NCBI GenBank assembly: GCA_964604705.1
Contig: CAZSAP010000015.1
Coordinates: 1-64,000, forward strand
Length of the DNA stretch: 64,000 nt
Direction of reading: 5' to 3'
DNA from: JAAXVQ01 sp964604705
GTDB taxonomy: Bacteria; Oederibacteriota; JAAXVQ01
The position numbers and the translations under genes are program-made. How positions within the stretch are numbered: position 1 is the stretch's first letter; the number at the start of each line of letters is the position of its first letter. This document shows positions 35,508-44,101 of this stretch, in pieces. Under the pieces are notes generated by a model. It was not told where the DNA came from, made no database searches, and saw only the letters and a list, made by a program, of their open reading frames with translations.

Positions 35508-35858
35508 CTATTTGCGTTTTAAGGTTTGCAGCTTGTTCTCGCCCATGTGCCGGGCAAAGGCCTCGTACCCTTGGGCTTGGATCATTTTCAAACACCCTTT
35601 GCGGTCCGATCGAAAAATCAGGCCAAACAGCTTCGAGATCAGGTTGTCGTAGGATTTGCAGGTTTCCACGTTGGGATGCGCTTGGCAATCGGCACAGCTG
35701 CGGTAGTGGTGTTCCTGGCAGCAGGCGCGCGGACGGCACCAGGTGGCCTTGCTGTTTTGTTTGCACCCCGGACAGGTCTCGTTCAGGTATTTCGGGCAGG
35801 CTCCGCAATACAGTCCGCATGCGGCAATCAGGTTTACATCCATTGTTATGGTTTTCAT
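35508..35858 (-). CDS. DUF3795-type cysteine-rich protein
   Basis: 116 residues with 14 or so cysteines. The start AACGLYCGACPKYL...CPGCKQ, followed by CRPRACCQEHHYRSCADC and CKSYDN, is typical of DUF3795. Several CxxC pairs suggest metal binding, function unknown. GGGGGAT precedes the ATG. The 152-bp gap between this gene and uvrA contains a weak GTGGGGT/ACCCCAC hairpin and a TTGACA...TATGCT pair with 19-nt spacing that may serve uvrA. Confidence 0.8.
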   Translation of the reverse strand: MKTITMDVNLIAACGLYCGACPKYLNETCPGCKQNSKATWCRPRACCQEHHYRSCADCQAHPNVETCKSYDNLISKLFGLIFRSDRKGCLKMIQAQGYEAFARHMGENKLQTLKRK

Positions 35859-35932
35859 GCCATCCCCCTTCGATCGTTTTCCAGAGTCTAGCGTAGGGGT
35901 GTGACAACCGTATGTCAGGGTTGAAAAATAAA

Positions 35933-37096
35933 TTAGGCCCAGCGAGCCGGACCTGAGGCCAGGCGCACTTGATACTGTCGCACGTAGCGCTTATCGATAA
36001 AATGTTTTAGCCAAACCGCCCAGCGCCCGTTTAAAACCGTGGACCCTTTGATCCAAAGCGCATCGTTGGGGCCCAAGGATACAATCTGCAAGGGTGTCTG
36101 GGTATGGGTTACCTGCTTGAGTTTCCCGCCTTGCAGCACCGCCAGCAAATTATGCAACAAGACCGGGCCTTGTGCGACAGCATGCACGCCCAAACGCATG
36201 AGTCCCAAGCCCATCACTCGGGCACAGTCGCCGGTGGCAAAAAACTCCGGATGCTCATGCGATCGCAAGGTGCGCTCCACGACCAAAGCGCCGCCTTCGT
36301 CGGTAAAGAGCATGGCTTTCTCCAGTAGTTCCGGAACCCGCACACCCATGGTCACGACCGCCAGATCAAAATCCATGGTCTCACCGCGGTCGAGCACCAC
36401 CCGTCCGGACTGAACGTGTTGAATGACCGCTTGGGTGCGTACCTGGACGCCCAGCCGTACCAGCTTTCGATACGCCTGCTTCGACGCCGCCGCCGGAAAG
36501 CCCGAGAGCACGCGCCCTTTGGATTCCAGCAGAGTCACCTTTACGCCGGCCGGATGGGTGCGTTGTTTCAACAGCGACGCTAAGTTCAAGGCCGTCTCGA
36601 CCCCCGCCGCACCTCCGCCCAAAATAACAAAGGATAGCGTTTTCTCGGTTTCCAATTCCAGGAGGGTTTCCACTTCGTTGCGCAGCTCAATGATGTTGCG
36701 CACCGGTTGCAAAGGAAAGCTGCCATCCACGGGCACATCGCCCTCGCGTTCCAAGGGGATCGAACCAATGGCAAAGGAAGCCCAGTTGTAATCCAAGGTA
36801 CGCCCGGCGGCCGTGATCAAGCGCTTATGTTCAGGCAAAATGGAGGTCACTTCATCCACGCAAAATTCCACACCGTTTTTTTCCGTGAGCGTCCGCAAGT
36901 CAACCCGAAAATCCTTAACCCCGTAATACCCGCTCAACACTTCGGTGGCCATGCCCGAGTAGTACCAATAGATATCCGGCGCGACCAATGTAATCTTGGC
37001 CCCTGCGCGTATCAATGTCTGGGCATGTCGGATCACATGCAAATGCGCATGCCCGGCCCCTACCAACACAATATGCTTGCCTGTGGCTACCGACAT
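35933..37096 (-). CDS. FAD-dependent pyridine nucleotide-disulfide oxidoreductase
   Basis: 387 residues, NDH-2/sulfide-quinone reductase superfamily. The FAD-binding start HIVLVGAGHAHLHVIRHA has the GHAHLHV variant seen in the subfamily linked to selenophosphate synthetase. A second Rossmann motif FVILGGGAAGVETALNLASLL binds NAD(P)H, and FFATGDCARV is the third FAD contact. No selD is present. The start is ATG 37096 (or ATG 37099), overlapping the mnmA stop, with AGGAG upstream, so it is coupled to mnmA. The electron acceptor is unknown. Confidence 0.85.
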   Translation of the reverse strand: MSVATGKHIVLVGAGHAHLHVIRHAQTLIRAGAKITLVAPDIYWYYSGMATEVLSGYYGVKDFRVDLRTLTEKNGVEFCVDEVTSILPEHKRLITAAGRTLDYNWASFAIGSIPLEREGDVPVDGSFPLQPVRNIIELRNEVETLLELETEKTLSFVILGGGAAGVETALNLASLLKQRTHPAGVKVTLLESKGRVLSGFPAAASKQAYRKLVRLGVQVRTQAVIQHVQSGRVVLDRGETMDFDLAVVTMGVRVPELLEKAMLFTDEGGALVVERTLRSHEHPEFFATGDCARVMGLGLMRLGVHAVAQGPVLLHNLLAVLQGGKLKQVTHTQTPLQIVSLGPNDALWIKGSTVLNGRWAVWLKHFIDKRYVRQYQVRLASGPARWA

Positions 37097-38220
37097 CATG
37101 ACTCCTGGTGATTCTTGGTTTGCAACTTAATCCGTCCGCCGCCCAACAAGCGGTCCCCAGCATAAAACGCGGTGATCTGCCCGGGTGTAATGGCCCGCAC
37201 CGGTGTGGAAAAACGCACGCAGGCTTCTCCGCCGGGCAACACGTCCACCTGTGCCGGAACCGGCGTCTGCCGGTACCGAATCTGCGCCTGTACCCCCAAC
37301 GACCCGGTGGGTTCGGGAATAAGCCAATTGACCTCATTCAGATGGACCTCGCTGGCCCACAAGGCCTCGTCCCAACCGGCGATCACACGGTTAGTCTCGG
37401 CATCCAACCGCACCACGTAAAGGGGTTTCGCGGCCGCCACCCCCATGCCCTTGCGCTGACCAATGGTGTACGCCGGAAGTCCCTGATGCGTTCCCAACAC
37501 CCGACCGTGCTCGTCCACAATCTCTCCGGGCACAAACGCGTGCGGATTCCGCAATTTTAAAAACGCGGTGTACTCAATGTCCCGCAAAAAACAGATCTCG
37601 TTGCTGGTCACCGGCGGGTGCACATGCACCCCGGCTGCGTCCACCTCCGCCTTGTTGTCCACTTTAAAACTGTCACCCAAGGGGAACCAAACGTGTTTGA
37701 ATTGTTGCACCGGCACCAAGGATAAAAAATACGATTGATCCCGCGCCGGGTCTATGGCCCGGCGCAAAACCGGGAGGCCCGCTTCCTCAGACAGCCTTAG
37801 GTAATGTCCGGTGGCATACACCTCCGCTCCCAGATCCAAGGCCCGCTGCCGCATGCGCCCAAACTTCATGGCCCGGTTGCAAAACGCGCAGGGATTGGGT
37901 GTCCGCCCCGAAGAAAAATCACCCACAAACGGCTCAATCACCTCGGTTTCAAACGCCTCCCGCCAATCAATCAGTTCCAGTGGAATGCCCAGTTCGCGGG
38001 CCACGGACGTAGCGTCCACGCAGGCGCAAGGCGCCTCGCAGTGGGCGCAACCGTGCCCAGGCAGACCCGGGCGTAAGGTTTTGGGTTTGGGGGTAGAAAG
38101 CTCCGAAAGATCCGGACAAATTTGCATGGTGATGCCAAACACATCGTGCCCAGCCTTTTTTAGACGCAAGGCCACGGCGGTTGAATCCACGCCTCCGGAT
38201 AAAGCCACAGCAATTTTCAT
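37096..38220 (-). CDS. mnmA: tRNA-specific 2-thiouridylase MnmA
   Basis: 374 residues. It thiolates U34 of Lys, Glu and Gln tRNAs. The PP-loop ALSGGVDSTAVALRL, the first catalytic Cys in RTPNPCAFCNRAMKFG, the persulfide Cys in SNEICFLRD and the ATGHYLRL motif are present. The segment before residue 70 contains an unusual cluster GHGCAHCEAPCACVDA with five cysteines, more than most MnmA proteins carry, possibly an iron-sulfur or zinc site. The ribosome site is weak (TGGGAT). Confidence 0.94.
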   Translation of the reverse strand: MKIAVALSGGVDSTAVALRLKKAGHDVFGITMQICPDLSELSTPKPKTLRPGLPGHGCAHCEAPCACVDATSVARELGIPLELIDWREAFETEVIEPFVGDFSSGRTPNPCAFCNRAMKFGRMRQRALDLGAEVYATGHYLRLSEEAGLPVLRRAIDPARDQSYFLSLVPVQQFKHVWFPLGDSFKVDNKAEVDAAGVHVHPPVTSNEICFLRDIEYTAFLKLRNPHAFVPGEIVDEHGRVLGTHQGLPAYTIGQRKGMGVAAAKPLYVVRLDAETNRVIAGWDEALWASEVHLNEVNWLIPEPTGSLGVQAQIRYRQTPVPAQVDVLPGGEACVRFSTPVRAITPGQITAFYAGDRLLGGGRIKLQTKNHQES

Positions 38221-38294
38221 GAGATCCCATCCAACGTTCTAAACAAATAGCAACCCGACAAACATTTTTCAGGCCACCTTTTTCCGCCGGGGGA

Positions 38295-38322
38295 ATTATA
38301 GCGTAGACATCGGGCAAGGCAA
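38295..38322 (-). promoter_or_regulatory. Probable sigma-70 promoter of mnmA
   Basis: The minus strand reads TTGCCT, 16 nt, TATAAT. The -10 is consensus and the -35 matches four of six. It lies 75 bp upstream of the mnmA ATG in a 175-bp gap that shows no other feature. Confidence 0.5.
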
Positions 38323-38395
38323 GCAAAAATAAAAATAAATCACGACTATTTTAATGCGCGTTTGTCTTTTTCGGATCCGAGACCAGGCATCACAT

Positions 38396-39208
38396 TCAAC
38401 GCCCGATCGGCCCCATGTCCAACAACGTCATGCCGCAGCCTACCAAGGTTTCGTCTCGGTCCTCCAACTGTCCGGCTCGGGCATGCCCCCATTGCAGGGT
38501 CAGATGAACCATTTGCTGGAAGCGGACGGTCTCGGGGGACAACGCGTACCCGAGGAAAAACGTTCCATCCGTATCTCCGCGGTATTCCCCGCGACAGTGC
38601 AGATCCAACCCGGAAAACAACCGCCCCTGCTGAAACTCGATCCCGCCTTGTGCGCCGGTCTTGCCCTGCATCCATTCGGGATCGGCATGCACCATGACCC
38701 GGGGACCGGCGTAAACCGCCCAGGGACCCCACGCTTTCCGGTACAAAACCCGCACACTTTCTCGGCTGACGTTCACCGAAGGTACATCCTGTTTCCGCAT
38801 ATAATCGCCACCCACATGCGCCGAGTGGTGAAACCCAAAGACCTCCAACTCCCCACCGGCGCACTTTTTTCGCCAAGCGGCTCCACCCATGAAATCCGCG
38901 GTTTGCAAATCAAACGAGGCGGTGAGGAAATCAAAGCGCGTAAACATACCGGCCCGGCCTTCAACGGACCAGGACGCATCGGCCGATTTGAAAAAGCCCA
39001 CATTCGATCCGAGCCCCATGCGGTACAGGCGTGCTCCGGACGGCGTGCCGGCAAAATCCGTGGTGAAGCGAGCGGCCCAGGGATCGGCCAAAGGCTCTGC
39101 ACACCCCGGCACCGAATCCGTAAACCAAACATCGCCGCTCCATCCCAGGGTGGTCAGCATCAGGAATATGCCAAGACCGATCAGCCCAGCGGACCCACAT
39201 GGTCGCAT
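38396..39208 (-). CDS. DUF1207-like outer-membrane protein
   Basis: 270 residues with a signal peptide (about 1-24). Blocks such as ADPWAARFTTDF-like (DPWAARFTTDFAGTPSG), GRAGMFTRFDFLTASFDLQTADF, FGFHHSAHVGGDYMRK, VNVSRESVRVLYRKAW and AVYAGPRVMVHADPEW match the pattern of DUF1207 proteins, which look like outer-membrane barrels. Function unknown. The ATG at 39208 has GAGGG upstream; a GTG at 39238 is the alternative. Confidence 0.7.
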   Translation of the reverse strand: MRPCGSAGLIGLGIFLMLTTLGWSGDVWFTDSVPGCAEPLADPWAARFTTDFAGTPSGARLYRMGLGSNVGFFKSADASWSVEGRAGMFTRFDFLTASFDLQTADFMGGAAWRKKCAGGELEVFGFHHSAHVGGDYMRKQDVPSVNVSRESVRVLYRKAWGPWAVYAGPRVMVHADPEWMQGKTGAQGGIEFQQGRLFSGLDLHCRGEYRGDTDGTFFLGYALSPETVRFQQMVHLTLQWGHARAGQLEDRDETLVGCGMTLLDMGPIGR

Positions 39209-39287
39209 ACGCCTAACCCTCGTTTCGTTTAGATTCACACCTTGGAATCCAGTCCAGGTACAACTATGCGTCCGCTTATTAACCAGT

Positions 39288-39398
39288 ATCCTCCCACTTG
39301 GATAAGAAAGCCTCAGAGGAAATCCTTATCATCCGAGGATTTCCGATGCGGAGCGAAGCGCTCCGCTGTGAGCGCCTTTCGCATCCAAGTGGGAGGAT
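39288..39398. repeat. Large inverted repeat with family A core (E3)
   Basis: The arms 39288-39303 and 39383-39398 are 16 bp and perfect, followed inward by AAGAAAG/CTTTCGC. The 65-bp core at 39311-39375 has two hairpins, GGAAATCCT/AGGATTTCC and GCGGAGCG/CGCTCCGC. By my count the core matches the one at 62341-62405 in 58 of 65 positions, whereas the arms are unrelated. It lies between the hotdog gene and the DUF1207 gene. Confidence 0.88.
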
Positions 39399-39428
39399 CC
39401 ACAACGGAGGGATTCGATTTTTCCTGAA

Positions 39429-39800
39429 TTATCGTGGGGCCAGGTCAAACACCGTGGTCAAGGCCACGGCGCCGTTGTTGATCAGTTCCCCACGCAACAT
39501 AACGCGGTTGGGATCCGTTTGAAGTTTAAGGTGTACGGTGTAGTTGCAGGGGGGAAGCACCTGCGCCATGAACTTGGCGACTTTGACGCTTTTTACATAA
39601 TACCCGGCCGCCGGTCCTTGTTGGGCGGCATGCCAGAGGCTCTGCAACATATACACCCCGGGCAGAAGCGGATAGTCCGGAAAGTGCCCGGCAAAGATCG
39701 GATGTTCGGCGGCGAAAACAAACGTGCCTTCCGCCTCATTGGGGCCGAGGTGGCGCAAGGGACCCTGCCATGCCTGACGGACGTCTGAACAAATGTTCAT
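39429..39800 (-). CDS. FabZ/FabA-like hotdog dehydratase
   Basis: 123 residues. Core motif EHPIFAGHFPDYPLLPGVYMLQSLWHAAQ holds the catalytic His of 3-hydroxyacyl-ACP dehydratases. Length and context (lipoprotein, LolA-like, ketosynthase-like genes upstream) resemble ApeI-type dehydratases of aryl-polyene clusters more than housekeeping FabZ. The ATG at 39800 has AAGGAG upstream and overlaps the stop of the preceding gene by 4 nt; the longer frame to 39944 is not supported. Confidence 0.8.
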   Translation of the reverse strand: MNICSDVRQAWQGPLRHLGPNEAEGTFVFAAEHPIFAGHFPDYPLLPGVYMLQSLWHAAQQGPAAGYYVKSVKVAKFMAQVLPPCNYTVHLKLQTDPNRVMLRGELINNGAVALTTVFDLAPR

Positions 39801-40399
39801 GGTGCTCCTTGAAAATCCAAATCCGCATCGGCCTGTTCGGCTACCGACGCATCGGCCAAGGTCAATTCCACGGAATCCGACTCGACCTGAAACAGCACGG
39901 AGGCGGGCGGTTGCCCGCTCACGCCGGCGGTCTGTTTTTGCCAACGTACGCGTTGGGAAGCGGCCTCACCCAAGAACATAACCCGGGCCACTTGTTCCAA
40001 GAGCAGAGCATCAATGTTTTCCGCCCCTTGGCGAAAGCGCGTTTGCGTCCGTCCCCCGGGAGTGGTTCGGATCACCAAATCGTACAAGGTGGCGCCAAAC
40101 ACATCAATGCCCACGGCCCGCACCGCCCGTCCCTGACGCACAACCAGACGCACCAATTTCACCGGTCGATCGTACCCTACGGCCGGACGATTGGTGGTCC
40201 AGATGTAATCCGCGGAGAACTCACTGGGTCCCGACCAAATCAATTCAGGTGAGGCAGGCACAACCGTGTGCGTGGTTGGGGACGTGGCGCACCCGGCAAC
40301 CCCCATGCACAGCAACCACGACATACCCATCCAACGCAAAAAAGCCACGCGGGAGAGACGAGCCCTAAACAACAAGCCAGCTTTACGGTTCGGAATCAT
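39797..40399 (-). CDS. Lipoprotein, DUF3261-like
   Basis: 200 residues. A long, basic N-region leads to a hydrophobic stretch and lipobox GVAGC at about residue 34. The body is beta-rich (RPVKLVRLVVRQGRAVRAVGIDVFGATLYDLVIRTTPGG). Position and appearance suggest the DUF3261 lipoproteins found in aryl-polyene clusters, though I am not certain. No good ribosome site is seen for ATG 40399 or ATG 40417. It is coupled to the downstream dehydratase. Confidence 0.6.
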   Translation of the reverse strand: MIPNRKAGLLFRARLSRVAFLRWMGMSWLLCMGVAGCATSPTTHTVVPASPELIWSGPSEFSADYIWTTNRPAVGYDRPVKLVRLVVRQGRAVRAVGIDVFGATLYDLVIRTTPGGRTQTRFRQGAENIDALLLEQVARVMFLGEAASQRVRWQKQTAGVSGQPPASVLFQVESDSVELTLADASVAEQADADLDFQGAP

Positions 40400-40423
40400 G
40401 TTCAGACAACCACGCATTCAACA

Positions 40424-40476
40424 GAGCTTTCAGGGAAACCACAGGCCCCCTGATGCGGACGTTTCGTCCGCGCTTT
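40424..40476. repeat. Structured intergenic element, family B copy 2
   Basis: Starts with the same 19 bases, GAGCTTTCAGGGAAACCAC, as the element at 24093. Two hairpins follow, TCAGGG/CCCTGA (40430-40453) and GCGGACG/CGTCCGC (40455-40471). It occupies the gap between the LolA-like and lipoprotein genes. No long flanking arms are seen. Confidence 0.75.
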
Positions 40477-40480
40477 CTTA

Positions 40481-41152
40481 CTATTTCGGTTGAGGTGCTT
40501 CGCCCCCGGGCCTCGGTTCTGAGACCAGGTCCGGCAAGGGTTCATTCACCACAATTTTGGAAAATGCAATGTGCGTGCTGTCCCCGGACCCCTCGGTCAG
40601 CACCAGCGTTTGTACCACATCCAAGCGTTCGCCAAAGGTCATGTCCATGCGCGCCACAAACTTGCGCAACCCGGCGTGCTTGGGGGTCATGTGCACGCAT
40701 ACCGGCGGCCCGGCTTCGGTTGAAATCTCATACGCATGTTGCGCCGCAAATGCCTGGCCCGAGAGCCAGTTTTGCAACTGGCGCATGGTCTCGGCCAAGA
40801 CCGGGTCCGGGGCGTCGCCCTGGCGGCGCCACCGTCCTTGCGCATCGGGCAAAAAACGCGAGGCCGTACGCCCGTCGTAAACCACCGCGGCTTTAAACGG
40901 GGCCGTGATCTCCCAGGAAATAAGGTTGGGCTTTTCAAACAACAAACGCCCGCGCGTGATCATGGGCTTGCGCAAAAACGAAACGTGCTTGGTGCTGGTA
41001 AATTCCGCGGAAAGGGTTTTAAGTTGTGCGGTTTGTTGTTGAATGGCGGCCAAACGGAGAGCGTCCTCTTGGGTTTCGGCGGCCGCGGAGAGACTCCCCA
41101 GACACCCGGCCAGAGCGAACATGCCCGCAACCTGCCACGGACTAAGCTTCAT
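40481..41152 (-). CDS. LolA-like outer-membrane lipoprotein carrier
   Basis: 223 residues with a signal peptide (about 1-24). The pattern LKTLSAEFTSTKHVSFLRKPMITRGRLLFEKPNLISWEI, then VVYDGRTASRFLPDAQGRW, matches LolA-fold proteins that carry lipids or lipoproteins through the periplasm. The ATG at 41152 has AAGGAT upstream and overlaps the deacetylase gene by 11 bp. Being inside a lipid-type cassette, it is more likely a pathway-specific carrier than general LolA. Confidence 0.8.
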   Translation of the reverse strand: MKLSPWQVAGMFALAGCLGSLSAAAETQEDALRLAAIQQQTAQLKTLSAEFTSTKHVSFLRKPMITRGRLLFEKPNLISWEITAPFKAAVVYDGRTASRFLPDAQGRWRRQGDAPDPVLAETMRQLQNWLSGQAFAAQHAYEISTEAGPPVCVHMTPKHAGLRKFVARMDMTFGERLDVVQTLVLTEGSGDSTHIAFSKIVVNEPLPDLVSEPRPGGEAPQPK

Positions 41153-41948
41153 CGCTGTATCCTTCGATGCCCAGCATGGCATCCACGCGCTGGAACACAA
41201 ACCCGCGCTCGCGCAAACCGGCAATCACCTCACGCACGGTTTCCACCACGCGTTCGGGCCCAAAATCCTTGGTGCCAAAGTAGCGTTCATGCAAGAGCAC
41301 AATCGATCCGTTCCGGGCTTCCTTGGCTACATGCTCCGCAATCAGCTTGGGCTCGCGATACAAGCCTTCCAAGCCGCGCACATCCCAGCCAATGGGTACC
41401 AGATTCAGTTTGCGGAACACCCGGCTCAATCCCGGACGTCCGATGGAAAAGGGCATACGCACCAACCGGGGTTTGGTCCCAATCACCTTGGCAATGGCTG
41501 CATTGGAACGTGCCAGCTCATCGCGAATGGCAAACACAAACTGAAACGGCCACCATGCGCTGTGAAAATACGAATGATTGCCGATCAAATGTCCGTCTGC
41601 CTCCACCTTCTTAACCATGGCCGGATTGGCCTCGGCGGCCTGACCGACCATGAAGAAGGTCGCCTTCACTTTTTCATCCTTCAATACTTCCAGGAGCTTG
41701 GGGAGGACTTTCGGGTCCGGTCCGTCGTCAAACGTGAGAGCCACGCAGCCTTGATCGGTCGCGCCGCGGTTGCAGGAAACAAAATAAAAATTCAGCTGGG
41801 GAAAGGTCGAGCCCACGATTAAAATGCATAGGTATACAAAGAACAATCCGGCGAGTAACAACAGGCGGATCAACGGGTCCTCGACTAAAACCCAAGTGGT
41901 TCCAGCCAAGCTTAAAGTCCAAAGTGTGGTATAGGCAAACCAGCTCAT
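41142..41948 (-). CDS. Polysaccharide deacetylase (NodB domain), membrane-anchored
   Basis: 268 residues. Two hydrophobic N-terminal segments (about 5-20 and 28-46) precede a NodB domain with VALTFDDGPDPKVLPKLLEVL (metal Asp), ATFFMVGQAAEANP, GHLIGNHSYFHSAWW (His-x3-His) and a C-terminal IVLLHERYF. Such enzymes remove acetyl groups from glycans or related substrates. The ATG at 41948 overlaps the ketosynthase-like stop by 4 nt. Confidence 0.88.
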   Translation of the reverse strand: MSWFAYTTLWTLSLAGTTWVLVEDPLIRLLLLAGLFFVYLCILIVGSTFPQLNFYFVSCNRGATDQGCVALTFDDGPDPKVLPKLLEVLKDEKVKATFFMVGQAAEANPAMVKKVEADGHLIGNHSYFHSAWWPFQFVFAIRDELARSNAAIAKVIGTKPRLVRMPFSIGRPGLSRVFRKLNLVPIGWDVRGLEGLYREPKLIAEHVAKEARNGSIVLLHERYFGTKDFGPERVVETVREVIAGLRERGFVFQRVDAMLGIEGYSDEA

Positions 41949-42997
41949 ATCGTCAGTATCACCCACGACCGATTTTCAACGTGCGAGCGATTATAAAGTA
42001 TAATCACGTTTCTGTGCAGATTTTTTTTAAGGTTTTTGTAAAACATCTCCGGGATCTGCCAGGTTCCCTCCACCACACCCAGCCCGAGTACCAAAGCCGC
42101 GGCCGAGGCTGTGGGATATACTCCGGTCCATTGCAAATACGGACAAATTTTCAGTTGCCGTTTTTTTTCCCAAGAGGCAAACACACGTGCGGTAAACGCA
42201 TCTCCGGGCGTGGTTCCAACCATGGTTAGCGTAACCTGATCCCAGGTCAGCCCGGCTTCGGCCAAGGCTTGGGTCAGGTGTTGTTCTTCCTTTTCCGGTG
42301 TATCGGTTTTATGGCGGCGACGCAGGCCGACGCCCACCACGTGGGGAGTCCCTGGAACCGCAGGTCCCACCAAGAGCGCCGCAGCTCCTTCGCCGGGAAG
42401 CCAAGATGACGCTCCCGCGCGCGCGTGAGTCAAGCCCATGCGGGTCATGGCCCCGTGCAGCAAGGGGTGCCATTCATCGGTGCCCAACAGCAACAGGCGG
42501 TCTTCCTGCCCCTGCGGCAGACGTCGTGAGGCAATGCGTAACGCTTGTTCAAAACTGGTGTGATCGTGCGTGACGGTCAGGTTGTACCCGCGGGCCGGAC
42601 ACGCCAAGGCCACATTCGTGCTCGCGGCATTGTGCACCGAATAAATAAAATTCGCCGGCTGAGGTTCGGACTCGTTGCGCCGGATCATGTTTTCCATAAA
42701 CGAACCCGTGTGCCCCAGGGAGCCGTAGACCGTCGCCCCAATCACACCCAAGCGCTCAGGAACGGGCAACGCCTGTCCCTGCACCGCGCCCTGCGCAGCC
42801 GCGAGGTTCAGCTTGAGCCAAGCACTGAAACGTCGTCCGCCCGGAACGGCCGGTGGCGGAAGTTCCGGCGCCCAATGCCCGCGCACACCGTCGCGTTCCC
42901 GTACCGCAGCGCCGGTGCGCAAGGACTCCGTCACTTGCTCGCGCCCCACGCCCAATCCGCTGGCCAAACCCCATCCGTAAATGCCTAACGCCTGCAT
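41945..42997 (-). CDS. Ketosynthase-like protein lacking the active-site Cys (chain-length-factor type)
   Basis: 350 residues, thiolase fold with the features of Ketoacyl-synt_2 proteins (VIGATVYGSLGHTGSFMENM, FIYSVHNAASTNVALAC, LLLLGTDEWHPLL). Where condensing enzymes have a catalytic Cys the sequence is TVTHDHTSFEQAL (about 141-153), with no Cys, and the HGTGT motif is replaced by VGTTPGDA. It therefore resembles chain-length factors such as ApeC that pair with an active ketosynthase, none of which is in the window. The ATG at 42997 is preferred (AAAGGG upstream); a GTG at 43003 is possible. Confidence 0.75.
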   Translation of the reverse strand: MQALGIYGWGLASGLGVGREQVTESLRTGAAVRERDGVRGHWAPELPPPAVPGGRRFSAWLKLNLAAAQGAVQGQALPVPERLGVIGATVYGSLGHTGSFMENMIRRNESEPQPANFIYSVHNAASTNVALACPARGYNLTVTHDHTSFEQALRIASRRLPQGQEDRLLLLGTDEWHPLLHGAMTRMGLTHARAGASSWLPGEGAAALLVGPAVPGTPHVVGVGLRRRHKTDTPEKEEQHLTQALAEAGLTWDQVTLTMVGTTPGDAFTARVFASWEKKRQLKICPYLQWTGVYPTASAAALVLGLGVVEGTWQIPEMFYKNLKKNLHRNVIILYNRSHVENRSWVILTI

Positions 42998-43096
42998 GCG
43001 CACCCTTTCCTTCCGAAATCATTCCGAGCCGGTACTAAGCTGCACCCAAAACCAAAACCTATTTGTGTACGGTCAAAAACGCAGACACAAAACCCA

Positions 43097-44089
43097 CTAT
43101 TTTTTTACCAACCCCGAGGCTTGCAGCCACTCTACGGTCCGGGCAATGGCGTGATCCGGAGTAATCGCAAACTTAAATCCCAAGTCCTGCTCGGCTTTGG
43201 CCCCATTGGCCCACCAATACGTCCCGCTTTGCCGGCGGATATCCAAAGAAAAATCCAGATCCACACCCAACCCGCCGAGAATCTCGGCCACCCAACCTAA
43301 GGTTGCAATGAGCGGCAGCGCCACGGTGCGCACGGGCACGGGCTTGGGCACAGCGCCCGCAATCAAGCCACACAAATGTTCCAAGGTAAGGTTGGCGCCG
43401 GCCAAGCAGTATCGCGCTCCGGTGCGCCCGCGTTCCAACGCCAAGGCCACACCGCGGGCTGCATCTTCCACATCTAAAATACTGGCGCCGCCAACCCGGG
43501 GACAAAACAGGGTCTCACCGCGCAAAGCTTGCAACGCATACCCGGTCGAGGACAAGGCCCCATCGCCAGGACCCCAGAGCATGGTCGGCATAACGGTAAC
43601 CTGCTCCACCGCCCCTTGCAAGGCCTCGGTGACGGCCGTGTCGGCCGCGATTTTCGAAAGATGATAATGGTGCTTTTGCCGCAACGCCCCGGGTGCCGGA
43701 TGGTCCTCATCAACGGGAACAGGCGCGGTATGCGCACCCAGAACACCGATCGAGGAAACCTGCAAAAACCGCCTAACCTGCGCCAAACGTGCCGCTTGGG
43801 CCATCGCCCGGCTGCCTTCCACATTCAACCGATGCATGGCCGCGCGCCCTTGCACCCGCAGGGAGACCCGCCCGGCCGCGTGCACAACCGCTTCGCACCC
43901 CTCCACGGCCGCAGGCAACAACTCCGGGACCAGGACATCGCCCCGTATTTTTTCTACGTCGATCCCTTCCAGCCCGCGGGCGGCATCGCCGGGCAAGACC
44001 AAGGCACGCACCCGGTGTCCGCGCAGGACCAACTCGCGCGTGATGGCCGCACCTAAAAATCCCGAAGCTCCGGTAACTAAGATACGCAT
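43097..44089 (-). CDS. NAD-dependent epimerase/dehydratase (extended SDR)
   Basis: 330 residues. The N-terminal MRILVTGASGFLGAAITRELVLRGHRVRALV binds NAD(P). The catalytic Tyr-x3-Lys is in HHYHLSKIAAD, preceded by VSSIGVLG. The closest look-alikes are dihydroflavonol-4-reductase-like and HpnA-like SDRs, which act on lipids or sugars. It sits between the ketosynthase-like gene and the nucleotide-sugar genes, so either pathway could own it. Confidence 0.85.
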   Translation of the reverse strand: MRILVTGASGFLGAAITRELVLRGHRVRALVLPGDAARGLEGIDVEKIRGDVLVPELLPAAVEGCEAVVHAAGRVSLRVQGRAAMHRLNVEGSRAMAQAARLAQVRRFLQVSSIGVLGAHTAPVPVDEDHPAPGALRQKHHYHLSKIAADTAVTEALQGAVEQVTVMPTMLWGPGDGALSSTGYALQALRGETLFCPRVGGASILDVEDAARGVALALERGRTGARYCLAGANLTLEHLCGLIAGAVPKPVPVRTVALPLIATLGWVAEILGGLGVDLDFSLDIRRQSGTYWWANGAKAEQDLGFKFAITPDHAIARTVEWLQASGLVKK

Positions 44090-44101
44090 GGAAGGTTAAG
44101 G

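Noticed and set aside
39288..39398. Integron attC site
   Set aside because: The palindrome with variable arms is suggestive, but the RYYYAAC and GTTRRRY boxes are absent and no integrase or cassette array is present.
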